Positions 26,474 through 38,821 are shown, counted from the first letter of the stretch. The stretch: DNA of 64,000 nucleotides from Pedobacter mendelii (GCF_014635725.1 NZ_BMDJ01000002.1:496001-560000); one strand, 5' to 3'. Notes: a model not told the origin generated them from the letters alone. Translations and numbers: made by a program.

Positions 26474-29400
26474 TTATGCTTCTACTTCTTCTTGTTTAGA
26501 AGCTAATAATTTATCGTACTCTTCTTGAGAACCAACGATGATTCTTTCGTAACCACGTACACCTGTTCCCGAAGGAATTAAGTGACCAACAATTACGTTT
26601 TCTTTCAAGCCTAACATATTATCGCGTTTACCTGCAATAGCAGCCTCATTTAATACTTTCGTAGTTTCCTGGAACGAAGCCGCAGAAATGAACGATTTAG
26701 TACCTAATGATGCACGAGTAATACCTTGTAAGATAGAACTTGCTGTAGCTGGTCTTGCATCTCTAACCGTGATTTGTTTTAAATCTTTACGTTTCAATTG
26801 AGAATTTTCATCTCTTAATCTACGTAACGAAACAATTTGTCCAGGTTTGAAATCGTTTGAATCACCTGAATCTTCAACAACTTTCTTGTCGTACATTGCA
26901 TCGTTCTCGTCAGCAAAATCCCAACGGTCAACGGCATTGTTTTCTAAGAAAATAGTGTCACCTGGATCTTCAATGTGAACTTTCTGCATCATCTGGTGCA
27001 CAATTACCTCGAAGTGCTTATCATTAATTTTTACACCTTGTAAACGGTAAACCTCTTGAATACCATTTACTAAGTATTCTTGAACCGCTGCAGGGCCTTT
27101 AATTGATAAGATATCTGCTGGAGAAATTGAACCATCTGATAAAGGCATACCTGCCTTCACAAAGTCATTATCCTGTACTAGGATGTGTTTAGACAAAGGA
27201 ACTAGGTATTTTTTAACTTCACCATCTTTAGATTCGATTGTAATCTCACGATTACCACGTTTAACACCACCTAAAGTTACCACACCATCAATCTCAGTTA
27301 CAACAGCCGGGTTAGATGGATTACGAGCCTCAAATAATTCCGTTACACGTGGTAAACCACCTGTAATATCTCGGGTTTTACCAGTTGCACGAGGAATTTT
27401 AGCAATAATCTGACCAGTTTGGATTGCTTCGCCTTCATCAACTGAAACGTGAGCACCAACTGGAATGTTATAACCTTTGATGAATTCACCTTTTTTATCA
27501 ACGATTTGAACAGAAGGGTTTTTAGTTTTATCACGTGTATCGATAATAACTTTTTCACGGTGACCAGTTTGCTCATCTGATTCTTCACGGAAGGTAACAC
27601 CTTCGATAATTGCATCAAATTGCGCTTTACCAGCAAATTCTGAAAGAATAACCGCATTGTACGGATCCCATGAACAGATTTTATCACCTTTTGATAATTT
27701 ATCACCTTCTTTTACGAATAAAAATGCTCCGTAAGGAATGTTATTGGTTACAATAATACGCCCGGTTCCTGGTTCAACAATTTTGAACTCACCAGAACGA
27801 CCTAATACTACCTGAACTATTCCTTCTTCGGTCTTAGTATCAACAGTACGAATATTTTCGAACTCAATAACACCATCAAACTTAGCTACAATGTTTGATT
27901 CTGCAGCAATGTTTGATGCAGTACCACCCACGTGGAATGTACGAAGTGTTAACTGTGTACCTGGCTCACCGATTGATTGAGCTGCAATTACACCAACTGC
28001 CTCTCCTCTTTGAACACGTTTTCCAGATGCTAAGTTACGACCATAACATAATGCACAAACACCTCTCTTATTCTCACAAGTTAATACCGAACGAATTTCG
28101 ATACCTTCTAAAGGAGACTCTTCGATTAATTTTGCAACATCTTCGTTAATGTCTTCACCAGCACTTACTAATAATGTATTATCCAAAGGATTATAAACAT
28201 CGTGCAATGAAGTACGCCCTAAAATCCTGTCGTATAATGGCTCAACAATATCTTCCTGATCTTTCAACGCAGTAGTGTACATACCTCTTAAAGTACCACA
28301 ATCAACCGAGTTAACAATCATATCTTGTGCAACATCATGTAAACGACGAGTTAAGTAACCAGCATCAGCTGTTTTTAACGCCGTATCTGCCAAACCTTTA
28401 CGAGCACCGTGAGTAGAGATAAAGTATTCTAGTACCGATAAACCTTCTTTAAAGTTTGATAAGATTGGGTTTTCAATAATATCACCACCTGAACCTGATT
28501 TTTGAGGCTTCGCCATCAAACCACGCATTCCGCAAAGCTGACGAATCTGCTCCTTAGAACCACGTGCACCAGAATCAAGCATCATGTAAACTGAGTTAAA
28601 ACCTTGGTTATCTGATGATAACTGAGTCATAACGAAAGTAGTTAACCTGTTGTTGATACGAGTCCAAATATCGATAATCTGATTGTAACGCTCGTTGTTT
28701 GTGATGAAACCCATGTTATAGTTGTTTCTCACTTCTTCAACTTCAGCTGCTGCTTGTTCTAATAATGTATGTTTCTCTACAGGAATATTAACGTCTTGTA
28801 AATTGAACGATAAACCTCCTTGGAATGCCATACGGAATCCTAATTCTTTGATATCATCTAAGAACTGAGATGAACGAGCCATACCTGTCATTTTAACTAC
28901 TTCACCAATAATATCTCTTAAAGATTTTTTGGTTAATAATTCGTTGATATAACCAACTTCTTCAGGAACCATTTGGTTGAATAACACTCTACCAACAGTG
29001 GTTTCAGTTAATTTGTTAACGATAGAACCATCGGCTTGTTTAACATTTACCCTAACTTTGATAAACGCATGTAAGTCTAATTCTTTCTCGTTATAAGCAA
29101 TAATTACTTCTTCCGGAGAATAGAAATTAGAATCTTGTCCTTTTACAACTCTGGTGTCATCAGTTCTACGGCCTTTAGTAATGTAATAAAGACCCAAAAC
29201 CATATCCTGCGATGGTACAGTAATTGGAGTACCGTTTGCAGGGTTTAATATATTGTGTGCTGCCAACATTAATACTTGGGCTTCCAAAATTGCTGCGTTA
29301 CCTAACGGTAAGTGGACAGCCATCTGGTCACCATCAAAATCGGCATTGAATGCAGTACAAACTAATGGATGTAACTGGATTGCTTTTCCTTCAATTAATT

Positions 29401-30760
29401 TTGGTTGGAAAGCCTGAATACCTAGTCTGTGTAAGGTAGGTGCACGGTTTAATAATACCGGGTGACCTTTCAATACATTTTCTAAGATATCCCAAACTAA
29501 TGGATCTTTTCTATCAACGATTTTCTTTGCAGATTTAACTGTTTTTACCACACCACGTTCAATCATCTTACGAATGATAAACGGTTTGTAAAGCTCAGCA
29601 GCCATATCTTTAGGAATACCACACTCGTGTAATTTAAGGCTAGGCCCTACAACAATTACCGAACGAGCTGAATAATCCACACGCTTACCTAATAAATTCT
29701 GACGGAAACGACCTTGTTTACCTTTCAAGATATCTGAAAGTGATTTCAAAGCACGGTTACCTTCAGTTTTAACCGCATTAACTTTACGAGAGTTATCGAA
29801 TAACGAATCTACAGCTTCCTGCAACATACGTTTTTCGTTACGTAAAATTACCTCTGGTGCTTTAATCTCAATCAAACGTTTTAAACGGTTGTTACGGATA
29901 ATTACACGACGGTATAAATCATTTAAATCTGAAGTTGCGAAACGACCACCTTCTAATGGAACTAAAGGACGTAATTCTGGTGGAATAACCGGAACAATTT
30001 TAACAATCATCCATTCAGGGCGATTCTCAATACGTGTATTAGCACCACGGAAAGCTTCAACAACCTGAAGACGTTTTAAAGCCTCATTTTTACGTTGTTG
30101 AGAAGTTTCATTAGCAGCCTGGTGACGTAAATCGTAGGATAAAGTATCTAAGTTAATACGTTTTAAAAGATCTTCTAATGCTTCAGCACCCATTTTGGCG
30201 ATGAATTTGTTAGGATCTTTATCATCTAAATATTGGTTTTCTTTAGGTAATTTATCTAAGATATCTAAGTACTCTTCTTCAGTTAAGAAATCCATGTACT
30301 TGATGCCTTCTTCTTCCATTACGCCAGATTGAATAACTGCGTAACGCTCGTAATAGATAATTAAATCTAATTTTTTAGTAGGTAAACCTAATAAATAACC
30401 GATTTTGTTTGGTAATGAACGGAAATACCAGATGTGCGCTACTGGAACCACCAAAGCGATGTGCCCCATACGCTCTCTACGTACTTTCTTTTCTGTTACT
30501 TCAACACCACAACGATCACAAACGATACCCTTATAACGGATACGTTTATATTTACCGCAATGACATTCGTAATCTTTTACCGGACCAAAAATACGCTCGC
30601 AAAACAAACCATCACGTTCAGGTTTGTAAGTACGGTAGTTAATGGTTTCCGGTTTCAACACCTCACCGCTCGAACGTTCCAAAATAATTTCCGGAGACGA
30701 TAAGCTTATCGTGATTGATGTGAAATTGCTTTTTAATTTATTATCCTTTTTGTAAGACAT
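26474..30760 (-). CDS. rpoC: DNA-directed RNA polymerase subunit beta'
   Basis: 1428 residues, the expected size for Bacteroidota. The N-terminal zinc ribbon is [20 protein letters not shown]. The catalytic magnesium loop [14 protein letters not shown] carries the three aspartates. The second zinc site is in the C-terminal half (CGTLRG, then [19 protein letters not shown]). [20 protein letters not shown] is in the trigger loop region. It lies 102 bp after rpoB, with a repeat-filled spacer, and ends at a terminator. It is the last gene of the rplK-rplA-rplJ-rplL-rpoB-rpoC operon. Confidence 0.99.
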   Translation of the reverse strand: MSYKKDNKLKSNFTSITISLSSPEIILERSSGEVLKPETINYRTYKPERDGLFCERIFGPVKDYECHCGKYKRIRYKGIVCDRCGVEVTEKKVRRERMGHIALVVPVAHIWYFRSLPNKIGYLLGLPTKKLDLIIYYERYAVIQSGVMEEEGIKYMDFLTEEEYLDILDKLPKENQYLDDKDPNKFIAKMGAEALEDLLKRINLDTLSYDLRHQAANETSQQRKNEALKRLQVVEAFRGANTRIENRPEWMIVKIVPVIPPELRPLVPLEGGRFATSDLNDLYRRVIIRNNRLKRLIEIKAPEVILRNEKRMLQEAVDSLFDNSRKVNAVKTEGNRALKSLSDILKGKQGRFRQNLLGKRVDYSARSVIVVGPSLKLHECGIPKDMAAELYKPFIIRKMIERGVVKTVKSAKKIVDRKDPLVWDILENVLKGHPVLLNRAPTLHRLGIQAFQPKLIEGKAIQLHPLVCTAFNADFDGDQMAVHLPLGNAAILEAQVLMLAAHNILNPANGTPITVPSQDMVLGLYYITKGRRTDDTRVVKGQDSNFYSPEEVIIAYNEKELDLHAFIKVRVNVKQADGSIVNKLTETTVGRVLFNQMVPEEVGYINELLTKKSLRDIIGEVVKMTGMARSSQFLDDIKELGFRMAFQGGLSFNLQDVNIPVEKHTLLEQAAAEVEEVRNNYNMGFITNNERYNQIIDIWTRINNRLTTFVMTQLSSDNQGFNSVYMMLDSGARGSKEQIRQLCGMRGLMAKPQKSGSGGDIIENPILSNFKEGLSVLEYFISTHGARKGLADTALKTADAGYLTRRLHDVAQDMIVNSVDCGTLRGMYTTALKDQEDIVEPLYDRILGRTSLHDVYNPLDNTLLVSAGEDINEDVAKLIEESPLEGIEIRSVLTCENKRGVCALCYGRNLASGKRVQRGEAVGVIAAQSIGEPGTQLTLRTFHVGGTASNIAAESNIVAKFDGVIEFENIRTVDTKTEEGIVQVVLGRSGEFKIVEPGTGRIIVTNNIPYGAFLFVKEGDKLSKGDKICSWDPYNAVILSEFAGKAQFDAIIEGVTFREESDEQTGHREKVIIDTRDKTKNPSVQIVDKKGEFIKGYNIPVGAHVSVDEGEAIQTGQIIAKIPRATGKTRDITGGLPRVTELFEARNPSNPAVVTEIDGVVTLGGVKRGNREITIESKDGEVKKYLVPLSKHILVQDNDFVKAGMPLSDGSISPADILSIKGPAAVQEYLVNGIQEVYRLQGVKINDKHFEVIVHQMMQKVHIEDPGDTIFLENNAVDRWDFADENDAMYDKKVVEDSGDSNDFKPGQIVSLRRLRDENSQLKRKDLKQITVRDARPATASSILQGITRASLGTKSFISAASFQETTKVLNEAAIAGKRDNMLGLKENVIVGHLIPSGTGVRGYERIIVGSQEEYDKLLASKQEEVEA

Positions 30761-30775
30761 ATCTCTTGTATAAGG

Positions 30776-30862
30776 TTAAAGCTCAAAGCTTAAAGCTTAA
30801 AGCTAAAGACTGTGCAGTTAAGCTTTCATCTTTTTGCTTTCAGCTTTCAGCTTTCAGCTTAG
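30776..30862. repeat. AAAGCTT-word palindromic spacer between rpoB and rpoC
   Basis: AAAGCTTAAAGCTTAAAGCT words (about 30785-30804) are mirrored by GCTTTCAGCTTTCAGCTT words (about 30836-30860). They can fold into several alternative hairpins inside the rpoB-rpoC transcript. Similar words occur at 17335-17425 and 42168-42260. Confidence 0.65.
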
Positions 30863-33800
30863 TTAATCTAACGTAATATCTAAACCTAAACCGCGTAACT
30901 CATGTACCAATACATTAAATGATTCTGGTACACCTGGCGTTGGTAGGTTTTCACCTTTAACAATGGCTTCGTAAGTTTTGGCTCTTCCGATAACATCATC
31001 CGATTTAACGGTTAATATCTCTTGAAGAATATTAGCAGCACCGAATGCCTCTAATGCCCAAACCTCCATCTCGCCAAAACGCTGACCACCGAATTGAGCT
31101 TTACCACCCAATGGCTGTTGTGTAATTAATGAGTATGGTCCGATTGAACGAGCATGCATTTTATCATCAACCATGTGACCTAATTTCAACATGTAGATAA
31201 TACCTACTGTTGTAGTCTGATCGAAACGCTCACCAGTTAAACCATTGTATAAGTAAGTTTTACCTGAAGCAGGAACTCCTGCTTTAGCAATCCATTCTTC
31301 TACCTCGGTATGGGTAGCACCATCAAAAATTGGAGTTGCAAATTTAACACCTAATTCCTGACCTGCCCATGCCAAAATAGTTTCATAAATCTGGCCAAGG
31401 TTCATACGTGAAGGTACACCCAATGGGTTCAACACGATATCAACCGGAGTACCATCAGCCAAGAAAGGCATATCTTCATCACGTACAATACGTGCAACAA
31501 TACCTTTATTACCGTGGCGACCCGCCATTTTATCACCTACTTTTAATTTACGTTTTTTAGCAACATAAACTTTTGCCATTTGTACAATACCCGATGGAAG
31601 CTCATCACCCACACTAATCGCAAATTTATCGCGTTTGTAAGCACCAAGTTCTTCGTTAACACGGATACCGTAGTTGTGAAGCAATAATTTAATCATCTCG
31701 TTTTTGTCATCATCAGTAGTCCATTTGTTAGGGCTAATGTGAGCAAACTCAAGATCTGCTAAAATTTTCTGAGTAAATTTAGCGCCTTTAGCAACCAATA
31801 ATTCCTTGTAAATGTTGAATACACCCTGAGATGTTTTTCCGTTTACAATAGTGAATAATTTATCTACTAATTCTGCTTTTAATTTCTCAGTGATATTTGT
31901 ATATCCTTTGTCTAATTTCTCAATTGCCGATTTTTCTTCAGCTTTTGTAGTTTTCTTAGCACGACTGAATAATTTAGTATCAATTACTACACCTTGGATT
32001 GAAGGAGGAGTTTTTAAAGACGCATCTTTAACATCACCTGCTTTATCACCAAAAATTGCTCGTAGTAATTTCTCTTCAGGTGATGGATCAGATTCTCCTT
32101 TTGGAGTAATCTTACCAATTAAAATATCACCTTCTTTTACATCAGCACCTACACGGATAATACCATTTTCATCAAGGTCTTTAGTAGCCTCTTCAGAAAC
32201 ATTAGGGATATCCGGTGTTAATTCCTCTTCCCCACGTTTAGTATCGCGTACTTCTAATTCAAACTCTTCAATATGTAATGAAGTGAAAATGTCATCACGA
32301 ACAATACGCTCGTTAATAACAATCGCATCCTCAAAGTTGAAACCTTGCCAAGGCATGAAAGCCACTTTCAAGTTTCTACCCAATGCTAATTCACCGTTTT
32401 GAGTTGCATAACCTTCGCAAAGTACTTGTCCTTTAGTAACTTTCTGACCTTTTTTAACAATTGGTTTTAAGTTGATACAAGTATTCTGATTGGTTTTTTT
32501 GAACTTAATTAAACGGTAAGTTTTGCTATCACCTTCAAATGAAACTAAACGATCATCTTCGTTACGATCATATTTAATAGTGATTTCATTAGCATCAACA
32601 TACTCTACAATACCATTACCTTCAGCATTGATTAAAGTTCTTGAATCACGTGCAACGCGACCTTCTAAACCTGTACCAACGATTGGTGCTTCAGGACGTA
32701 ATAATGGTACAGCCTGACGTTGCATATTCGATCCCATCAAAGCCCTGTTTGCATCATCATGTTCTAAGAACGGAATTAACGAAGCAGCTATTGAAGTAAT
32801 CTGGTTTGGTGCAACATCCATTAAGTCTAATTTCTCAGGCTCAATAATCGGGAAGTCACCCTCGTAACGTGCTTTAACACGTGGCGTGGTAAATACACCT
32901 TTATCATCATATTCTGCATTAGCTTGAGCAATGGTTTTACCATCTTCATCTTCTGCAGATAAATAAATAACATCCGAATCAACAACTACTTTACCATCTT
33001 CAACACGTTTGTAGGGTGTTTCGATGAAACCTAAATTATTGATTTTCGCATGCACACAAAGTGATGAAATTAAACCAATGTTTGGTCCCTCTGGCGTTTC
33101 AATTGTACATAAACGACCATAGTGAGTATAATGCACATCACGAACTTCGAAACCAGCACGCTCCCGTGATAAACCACCTGGGCCTAAAGCTGATAAACGA
33201 CGTTTATGCGTAATCTCTGCTAATGGATTCGTTTGGTCCATGAACTGAGATAACTGATTGGTACCAAAGAAAGAGTTAATAACTGATGATAACGTACGGG
33301 CGTTAATTAAATCAGTTGGTGTAAACACCTCGTTATCACGAATGTTCATACGCTCACGGATTGTTCTGGCCATACGGGCCAAACCAACACCAAATTGTGC
33401 GTACAACTGCTCACCTACCGTACGTACACGACGGTTAGATAAGTGATCAATATCATCCACTTCTTCTTTTGAGTTGATCAACTTGATCAGATATTTAACA
33501 ATGGCGATAATATCCGCTTTTGTTAAAACTTTAACCTCATCAGGGGTATTCATTTTCAATTTACGGTTGATGCGGTAACGACCAACATCACCTAAATCGT
33601 AACGTTTATCTGAAAAGAATAAACGATCAATGATACCACGAGCTGTTTCCTCATCAGGTGGTTCTGCGTTACGCAAAGCACGATAGATGTTTTCAACAGC
33701 CTCTTTTTCTGAGTTTGATGTATCTTTTTGTAATGTATTATATATAATGGTATAATCAGCCTGACTTGCGCCATCTTCTTTTGATAAGATGATGCTTTTT

Positions 33801-34666
33801 ACGCCAGCCTCAATAACCATATCAATGTGTTCGTCTTCTAAAACGGTTTCTCTTTCAAGAATCACTTCATTACGGTCGATAGAAACTACCTCACCTGTAT
33901 CTTCATCTACAAAATCTTCAACCCATTTCTTCAATACTCTTGCCGCCAGTTTACGACCAATGTATTTCTTTAAACCCGACTTACTAACTTTTACTTCGTC
34001 AGCAAGATCGAAAAGCTCTAAGATATCTTTATCAGAATCGTAACCAATAGCACGTAATAAAGTGGTAACCGGGAATTTTTTCTTACGATCGATGTAAGCA
34101 TACATGACGTTATTAACGTCTGTAGCAAACTCAATCCATGAACCTTTGAAAGGAATAACACGGGCAGAATACAATTTTGTTCCATTAGTGTGACGGCTTT
34201 GGCCGAAGAACACACCCGGAGAACGATGTAATTGCGAAACGATAACACGTTCTGCACCGTTAATAACAAATGTACCTTTTGGTGTCATATACGGGATAGT
34301 ACCTAAGTACACATCCTGAATAATGGTTTCAAAATCTTCATGTTCAACATCGTTACAAGAAAGCTTAAGCTTTGCTTTTAATGGAACATTGTAGGTTAAT
34401 CCACGCTCAATACACTCGTGTATATCGTAACGTGGCGGATCAACAAAATAATCAAGAAACTCCAATACGAAGATATTTCTTGAATCTGTTATTGGAAAGT
34501 TTTCAGCAAACACTTTAAACAAACCTTCGCTAGAGCGATCGTCTGATGTGGTGTCTATCTGGAAAAATTCTCTGAATGATTGCAATTGCACATCCAGAAA
34601 ATCCGGATAGTCTATAATGTGCTTACTAGTTGCAAAATTTACTCTTTGTTCGACTGTCTTTGCCAA
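30863..34666 (-). CDS. rpoB: DNA-directed RNA polymerase subunit beta
   Basis: 1267 residues. The start is TTG at 34666 (M-A-K-T-V-E-Q); no in-frame ATG lies upstream. The rifampicin region reads [20 protein letters not shown] then [14 protein letters not shown], with the usual wild-type residues at the main resistance positions. [12 protein letters not shown], the [14 protein letters not shown] [13 protein letters not shown] and [20 protein letters not shown] are the conserved C-terminal blocks. A strong hairpin lies in the 157-bp spacer after rplL, and rpoC follows. Confidence 0.99.
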   Translation of the reverse strand: MAKTVEQRVNFATSKHIIDYPDFLDVQLQSFREFFQIDTTSDDRSSEGLFKVFAENFPITDSRNIFVLEFLDYFVDPPRYDIHECIERGLTYNVPLKAKLKLSCNDVEHEDFETIIQDVYLGTIPYMTPKGTFVINGAERVIVSQLHRSPGVFFGQSRHTNGTKLYSARVIPFKGSWIEFATDVNNVMYAYIDRKKKFPVTTLLRAIGYDSDKDILELFDLADEVKVSKSGLKKYIGRKLAARVLKKWVEDFVDEDTGEVVSIDRNEVILERETVLEDEHIDMVIEAGVKSIILSKEDGASQADYTIIYNTLQKDTSNSEKEAVENIYRALRNAEPPDEETARGIIDRLFFSDKRYDLGDVGRYRINRKLKMNTPDEVKVLTKADIIAIVKYLIKLINSKEEVDDIDHLSNRRVRTVGEQLYAQFGVGLARMARTIRERMNIRDNEVFTPTDLINARTLSSVINSFFGTNQLSQFMDQTNPLAEITHKRRLSALGPGGLSRERAGFEVRDVHYTHYGRLCTIETPEGPNIGLISSLCVHAKINNLGFIETPYKRVEDGKVVVDSDVIYLSAEDEDGKTIAQANAEYDDKGVFTTPRVKARYEGDFPIIEPEKLDLMDVAPNQITSIAASLIPFLEHDDANRALMGSNMQRQAVPLLRPEAPIVGTGLEGRVARDSRTLINAEGNGIVEYVDANEITIKYDRNEDDRLVSFEGDSKTYRLIKFKKTNQNTCINLKPIVKKGQKVTKGQVLCEGYATQNGELALGRNLKVAFMPWQGFNFEDAIVINERIVRDDIFTSLHIEEFELEVRDTKRGEEELTPDIPNVSEEATKDLDENGIIRVGADVKEGDILIGKITPKGESDPSPEEKLLRAIFGDKAGDVKDASLKTPPSIQGVVIDTKLFSRAKKTTKAEEKSAIEKLDKGYTNITEKLKAELVDKLFTIVNGKTSQGVFNIYKELLVAKGAKFTQKILADLEFAHISPNKWTTDDDKNEMIKLLLHNYGIRVNEELGAYKRDKFAISVGDELPSGIVQMAKVYVAKKRKLKVGDKMAGRHGNKGIVARIVRDEDMPFLADGTPVDIVLNPLGVPSRMNLGQIYETILAWAGQELGVKFATPIFDGATHTEVEEWIAKAGVPASGKTYLYNGLTGERFDQTTTVGIIYMLKLGHMVDDKMHARSIGPYSLITQQPLGGKAQFGGQRFGEMEVWALEAFGAANILQEILTVKSDDVIGRAKTYEAIVKGENLPTPGVPESFNVLVHELRGLGLDITLD

Positions 34667-34765
34667 TGGACTAAAAGATTTTAGTTTAAGAATAAACTAT
34701 TTGTTTGGTTCGGGTTTGAAACATTCTCATTAACCAAGCAAAATGAGGTGTTTATAAACAGGTAA

Positions 34766-34792
34766 AGACACCGACATTTTCAGTCGGTGTCT
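34766..34792 (-). promoter_or_regulatory. Hairpin (attenuator candidate) between rplL and rpoB
   Basis: AGACACCGAC and GTCGGTGTCT form a perfect 10-bp stem with a 7-base loop in the rplL-rpoB spacer. On the minus strand only a short TTT follows, so it would be a weak terminator or an RNA-processing site, analogous in position to the E. coli rplL-rpoB attenuator. Confidence 0.7.
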
Positions 34793-34823
34793 AATACTTT
34801 TTTAGCATAGCTAAATTAAGTGA

Positions 34824-35201
34824 TTACTTAATTTCAACTACTGCTCCAGCTTCTTCTAATTGTTTTTTAAGAGCTTCTGCTTCGTCTTTAGTAACACCAG
34901 TTTTTAATTCTTTTGGTGCTCCATCAACTAAGTCTTTTGCTTCTTTCAAACCAAGACCTGTTAAGTCTTTTACAAGTTTAACAACTGCTAATTTAGCGCC
35001 ACCAGCTTCTTTAAGAATTACATCGAAAGATGTTTTTTCTGCAGCAGCAGCAGGTGCATCACCACCAGCAGCAGGACCAGCAACTACAGCAGCAGCTGCA
35101 GGCTCGATACCATACTCGTCTTTTAAGATTTGAGCTAATTCGTTAACTTCTTTAACGGTTAAGTTTACTAATTGCTCAGCAAACGATTTTAAATCTGCCA
35201 T
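34824..35201 (-). CDS. rplL: 50S ribosomal protein L7/L12
   Basis: 125 residues. The N-terminal dimerisation domain ([20 protein letters not shown]) is followed by an Ala/Gly-rich hinge and the C-terminal domain [36 protein letters not shown] and [19 protein letters not shown]. It is the stalk protein that recruits translational GTPases. It lies 63 bp after rplJ, its stalk partner. A hairpin follows before rpoB, which probably sets the L12:polymerase ratio. Confidence 0.98.
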   Translation of the reverse strand: MADLKSFAEQLVNLTVKEVNELAQILKDEYGIEPAAAAVVAGPAAGGDAPAAAAEKTSFDVILKEAGGAKLAVVKLVKDLTGLGLKEAKDLVDGAPKELKTGVTKDEAEALKKQLEEAGAVVEIK

Positions 35202-35264
35202 TTTATTAAGATTTTAAAAATTTACGTAAAATAATTTTGTTTAATTGCGAACTTAAGGTGTTCG

Positions 35265-35786
35265 TTAACCTTCTCTTTCTTGTAGAGTTTTAACAATTCC
35301 TGCAATTTTTCCACCACTTGATTTAAGTGCAGATATAACATTCTTAGCAGGCGATTGTAATAAACCAACGATATCTCCAATAAGCTCTTCTCTCGATTTT
35401 AAGCTTACTAAGTTATTCAATTGGTCATCACCAACGTATACTGATGAATCTATATATGCTGCCTTAAGCAATGGTTTATCAGATGTTCTTCTCAAAGCTT
35501 TAATCAACTTAGCCGGAGCATTAGCTGTTTTTGAGAACAATAATGATGAAGAGCCTTTTAGGGCTTCGTATATCTCTGATGCATCGCCATCTAAACCTTC
35601 AATCGCTTTGCGAATTAAAGTGTTTTTAGCAACTTTCATAATGATATCATCTTCAAAACATTTGCGACGGATGTTGTTTATCTGCTCAACAGAAAGGCTA
35701 GAGGTATCAGCAATATAAAAATTGCCATACTCTTGCATTTGTCCTTGTAGTTCTGCAACTACTTCGTTTTTTTCTTCTCTGTTCAT
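35265..35786 (-). CDS. rplJ: 50S ribosomal protein L10
   Basis: 173 residues. NREEKNEVVAELQGQMQEYG starts the rRNA-binding domain, with VAKNTLIRKAIEGL and the SRKLAEGL-like SSSLLFSKTANAPAKLIKAL after it. The C-terminal helix (NVISALKSSGGKIAGIVKTL) binds L7/L12 dimers. It lies only 2 bp after the rplA stop, so there is no room for the long rplJ leader of E. coli, and any L10 autoregulation must use rplA-internal sequence. Confidence 0.97.
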   Translation of the reverse strand: MNREEKNEVVAELQGQMQEYGNFYIADTSSLSVEQINNIRRKCFEDDIIMKVAKNTLIRKAIEGLDGDASEIYEALKGSSSLLFSKTANAPAKLIKALRRTSDKPLLKAAYIDSSVYVGDDQLNNLVSLKSREELIGDIVGLLQSPAKNVISALKSSGGKIAGIVKTLQEREG

Positions 35787-35788
35787 GA

Positions 35789-36487
35789 TTAAATCCCCGC
35801 TACTGATTTGGTTTCAATTGCAATTCCAGGACTCATTGTAGAAGACACGTGAATGCTTTTAAAATAAGTTCCTTTTGCAGCAGATGGTTTTAATTTAGAA
35901 ATAACAGAGATAATCTCCATTGCATTTTCATAAATTTTATCTGCCGGGAATGATACTTTCCCTATTGAAGCGTGTATAATACCGCTTTTGTCTACTTTAA
36001 AATCAATTTTACCTGCTTTAACCTCAGTTACAGCTTTACCAACATCGTTAGTTACTGTACCTGATTTTGGATTCGGCATTAAGTTCCTTGGACCTAAAAC
36101 ACGGCCTAATTTACCTACCTTAGCCATACAAGCTGGTGTAGTGATAATAATGTCTACATCGGTCCAACCACCTTCAATTTTAGCCACATATTCGTCTAAA
36201 CCTACGAAGTCTGCGCCGGCTGCTTTTGCTTCTTCTTCCTTATCAGGAGTTACTAAAGCTAAAACACGTACAGTTTTACCTGTACCGTGTGGTAAAGTAG
36301 CAATACCACGAACCATTTGATTGGCCTTACGTGGATCTACACCTAAAGAAACATCAATATCAACTGACGCATCGAATTTAGTAGTAGTGATTTCTTTTAC
36401 CAAAGCAGCAGCAGCCTGTAAAGTATAAGCTTTACCAGCTTCTATTTTAGCATGTGCCTTTTTTTGATTTTTAGTTAATTTCGCCAC
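35789..36487 (-). CDS. rplA: 50S ribosomal protein L1
   Basis: 232 residues starting at GTG (36487). It has the L1 pattern of two domains: [34 protein letters not shown], the hinge [20 protein letters not shown] then KSGTVT, and SIGKVSF. It binds 23S rRNA at the mobile L1 stalk and in other bacteria represses its own operon at the mRNA level. It follows rplK by 19 bp. Confidence 0.98.
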   Translation of the reverse strand: MAKLTKNQKKAHAKIEAGKAYTLQAAAALVKEITTTKFDASVDIDVSLGVDPRKANQMVRGIATLPHGTGKTVRVLALVTPDKEEEAKAAGADFVGLDEYVAKIEGGWTDVDIIITTPACMAKVGKLGRVLGPRNLMPNPKSGTVTNDVGKAVTEVKAGKIDFKVDKSGIIHASIGKVSFPADKIYENAMEIISVISKLKPSAAKGTYFKSIHVSSTMSPGIAIETKSVAGI

Positions 36488-36506
36488 TGTTGTAAACTGT
36501 TTTTAA

Positions 36507-36950
36507 TTAATTATTCCAGGGTGCGTCACCAGAAACGGTGATTCCCATACTGCGTGCTGTACCGGCAACCATACTCATTGCAGATTCGATTGTAAATGCA
36601 TTTAAATCAGGCATTTTATCTTCAGCAATAACTTTAATCTGGTCCCAGGTCACCGATCCAACTTTTTTACGGTTTGGCTCAGCAGAACCACTCTGTAATT
36701 TAGTAGCATCTTTTAACTGAATGGCTACTGGAGGGGTTTTGATGATGAAATCGAATGACTTATCAGCATAAACAGTAATTACAACCGGCAATACTTTACC
36801 TGCTTTATCTTGGGTACGAGCGTTGTATTGTTTGCAAAACTCCATGATGTTAACACCTTTAGCACCTAATGCAGGCCCTACTGGTGGCGATGGATTTGCA
36901 GCTCCGCCTTTGATCTGTAATTTGATCATTGCACTGACTTCTTTTGCCAT
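36507..36950 (-). CDS. rplK: 50S ribosomal protein L11
   Basis: 147 residues. The N-terminal [20 protein letters not shown] is the proline-rich L11 start. [16 protein letters not shown], the FIIKTPPVA segment and the C-terminal rRNA-binding helices ([16 protein letters not shown]) follow. It forms the GTPase-associated centre with 23S rRNA. It is the first gene of the operon, with its own promoter 96-126 bp upstream, because the usual linkage to nusG is interrupted here by about 4.1 kb. Confidence 0.98.
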   Translation of the reverse strand: MAKEVSAMIKLQIKGGAANPSPPVGPALGAKGVNIMEFCKQYNARTQDKAGKVLPVVITVYADKSFDFIIKTPPVAIQLKDATKLQSGSAEPNRKKVGSVTWDQIKVIAEDKMPDLNAFTIESAMSMVAGTARSMGITVSGDAPWNN

Positions 36951-37045
36951 TTTGTGTTTTTTGTTTATTTAAAACTCAATGTTAAATATTGGAAGCATGT
37001 AACATTTAATTCCCTAGACGGTTCTATACAAAACCAAAAGGACTG

Positions 37046-37076
37046 CAAAGATATGGATAATATTATTTTATTGCAA
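37046..37076 (-). promoter_or_regulatory. Promoter of the rplK-rplA-rplJ-rplL-rpoB-rpoC operon
   Basis: On the minus strand, TTG (37074-37076) and TATCTTTG (37046-37053) are separated by 20 bp, a full consensus match. The leader to the rplK ATG is about 90 bases. It lies between the inserted genes and rplK, so the operon does not depend on readthrough from nusG. Confidence 0.75.
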
Positions 37077-37120
37077 CAGAAGAAGTAAAATAATTCTAAC
37101 GCTATATTATTTATAATTAC

Positions 37121-37585
37121 TCAAATAGTTTTTTCATTTATTTCAACGATATTAAATCTTCCAATTTTATCCTTTTTTATTTTTAATAGAAAACTGTGTC
37201 CTGTTGCTCTAAAAATTATTTCCATATATATTAATCCCCTTCTCAATTCTAATAATGGTATCTCTACTAATGGAGGAGGGTTATAAATATTCATATTATT
37301 TAAAACATCCTTTACATTACTATCCTCTGCTAATATTATACACTCTTTTCCATTAATCATTATTTTAACATCCTGCTTAAATCCTTTGGGTTTAATAAGT
37401 TGTAAAGCTTGATTATAATACTCTTTAGGGAGAATATTTTGTCTTAAAATATGGTTTAATGCTTCATTTACTATTAAAACTGAATCCCTATTATTTAGGT
37501 TTTTAGTTTCGTACCCCTTACACGAACAGTAAAGCATTATATTTATAAGGCAAAAACAAATATCTAATATGACTAATTTTCTCAT
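37121..37585 (-). CDS. Small exported (putative lipo-) protein, partner gene of unit A
   Basis: 154 residues. The N-terminal signal is MRKLVILDICFCLINIMLYC, with a possible lipobox LYCSC. The mature part contains KIMINGKECIILAEDSNV and PPPLVEIPLLELRRGLIYMEIIF; I recognise no domain. Its ATG overlaps the stop of the upstream zincin-motif gene by four bases (ATGA), so it is translationally coupled. An exported small protein coupled to a metalloprotease-like lipoprotein may be an immunity or modulator protein, but this is inference. It is the last gene before rplK. Confidence 0.75.
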   Translation of the reverse strand: MRKLVILDICFCLINIMLYCSCKGYETKNLNNRDSVLIVNEALNHILRQNILPKEYYNQALQLIKPKGFKQDVKIMINGKECIILAEDSNVKDVLNNMNIYNPPPLVEIPLLELRRGLIYMEIIFRATGHSFLLKIKKDKIGRFNIVEINEKTI

Positions 37586-38717
37586 TTTTTATAAAGCCTA
37601 AATCTATAATTATAAGGTGCTACACCATCGTTTTCAATTATTAAACCAAAAGCAGACTGCTCAAAGCCATAGCCATATTCGTAGTTACGATCTAATCCGT
37701 TTGCAGCACGTGACTGATGTACAAATTCATGCAAAGCTGTAACTGCGAGAAAAAAGCCTGTTGCCTCCTGTGTTTCAAGTAAATTAGCAGCCTCTAAGCC
37801 TCTTACCCAACTTGCATCAATATTTATCACATTAGGATTTTCTGCTCTATCAAAATAACCATATTTACCTGTCAATTCTTTAACAACAATTGTTGGTCCT
37901 TGACCAAACTTTACCTTTTCTAATATTTGCTCCCGATTATAACCAGACCACTTTATTAAAGCATCCAAAACTTTTTTATCATTGGCGACAAAACTTTCTA
38001 ATCGCTTTATTAAATCAGTAAATTTAGGATATTTATCTTGTGTTGACTTATCTATAATAAAATTACCTACATTACTTGAGTTACCTATACCCCCACCTGG
38101 CGATGGTGGAGAGTCTCCCCAAGGATTCCAAAACGGACTACCAGTAGGATTATCGGGCCTGATAATTACATCATTCAGAGGAATTCCATTATGACAGTTA
38201 TTACAGTAAGAAATTCCCTCCCAACCGCCTAAGCTAATCGCATTATCACGAATACCCCCATTTAATGACATTAATCTACCTTTCTTACCCGAAATACTAA
38301 ATTCAGAGATTCTAAACTTACCTACTGAGTAAATCTGGATTGACTATCTGGCCTAACTTTTGTATTTCCTATAATATCATCATAATTGAGTACTGCCGTA
38401 GCTATACGAACAAAAGCATTTGTGTTATTATCTGAATCGATACTATAATAGTAATATGAATTTACTCCATAACTTTCATTATTAAATGGAAATATATAAA
38501 TTTTATCATAGGCATTTTCTAATAATTGGTAATTAGTCCAATTTACAATTGCTAAATAATCTTTACGATGATACAAATTTTTAAATTCTTTTAAAAATTT
38601 CGCTTTTGAATTTCTGATAATTTCCTGTTCATAACTTTCATCCTTTTTACACCCATAAAAAAGAAAACAAACTACGATGATTAAAACTACTTTGAGGTTT
38701 AGGTAATGTCTTTGCAT
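37582..38717 (-). pseudogene. Frameshifted zincin-motif lipoprotein (unit A)
   Basis: Two open segments appear to be one gene. Segment 1 (38717 to 38322, 131 codons) has a signal peptide with lipobox FYGC at Cys23, then KKDESYEQEI. Segment 2 (38271 to 37582) has the zincin motif LHEFVH (H181, H185, numbered from its first ATG) and GYGFEQSAFG with E204 as probable third ligand, 19 residues further on. The segment 2 frame is open 60 bases upstream of its ATG, into the end of segment 1, so one indel between about 38320 and 38345 would join them into roughly 380 residues. It resembles unit B (39602-41038) in architecture and metallopeptidase-type toxin domains of polymorphic systems in motif spacing. 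A sequencing error is possible. Confidence 0.7.
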
Positions 38718-38744
38718 AAAGTATAAATATATTATTTTTATAAA

Positions 38745-38777
38745 AAAAACCTCCGGAAATACGTTCCGGAGGTTTTT
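38745..38777. terminator. Terminator hairpin between the nusG fragment and unit A
   Basis: AAAAACCTCCGGAA and TTCCGGAGGTTTTT form a perfect 14-bp stem with a 5-base loop. On the minus strand it follows the nusG 3' fragment, mirroring the terminator after intact nusG at 41175-41207. Confidence 0.88.
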
Positions 38778-38821
38778 ATATTTTTAAATCGAAATTCGTG
38801 AATCTTCAATCGTAAATCTAA

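Noticed and set aside
31851..32402. 183-codon open frame on the plus strand inside rpoB
   Set aside because: It is a shadow of the rpoB frame, Ser-rich in composition and without features of its own.
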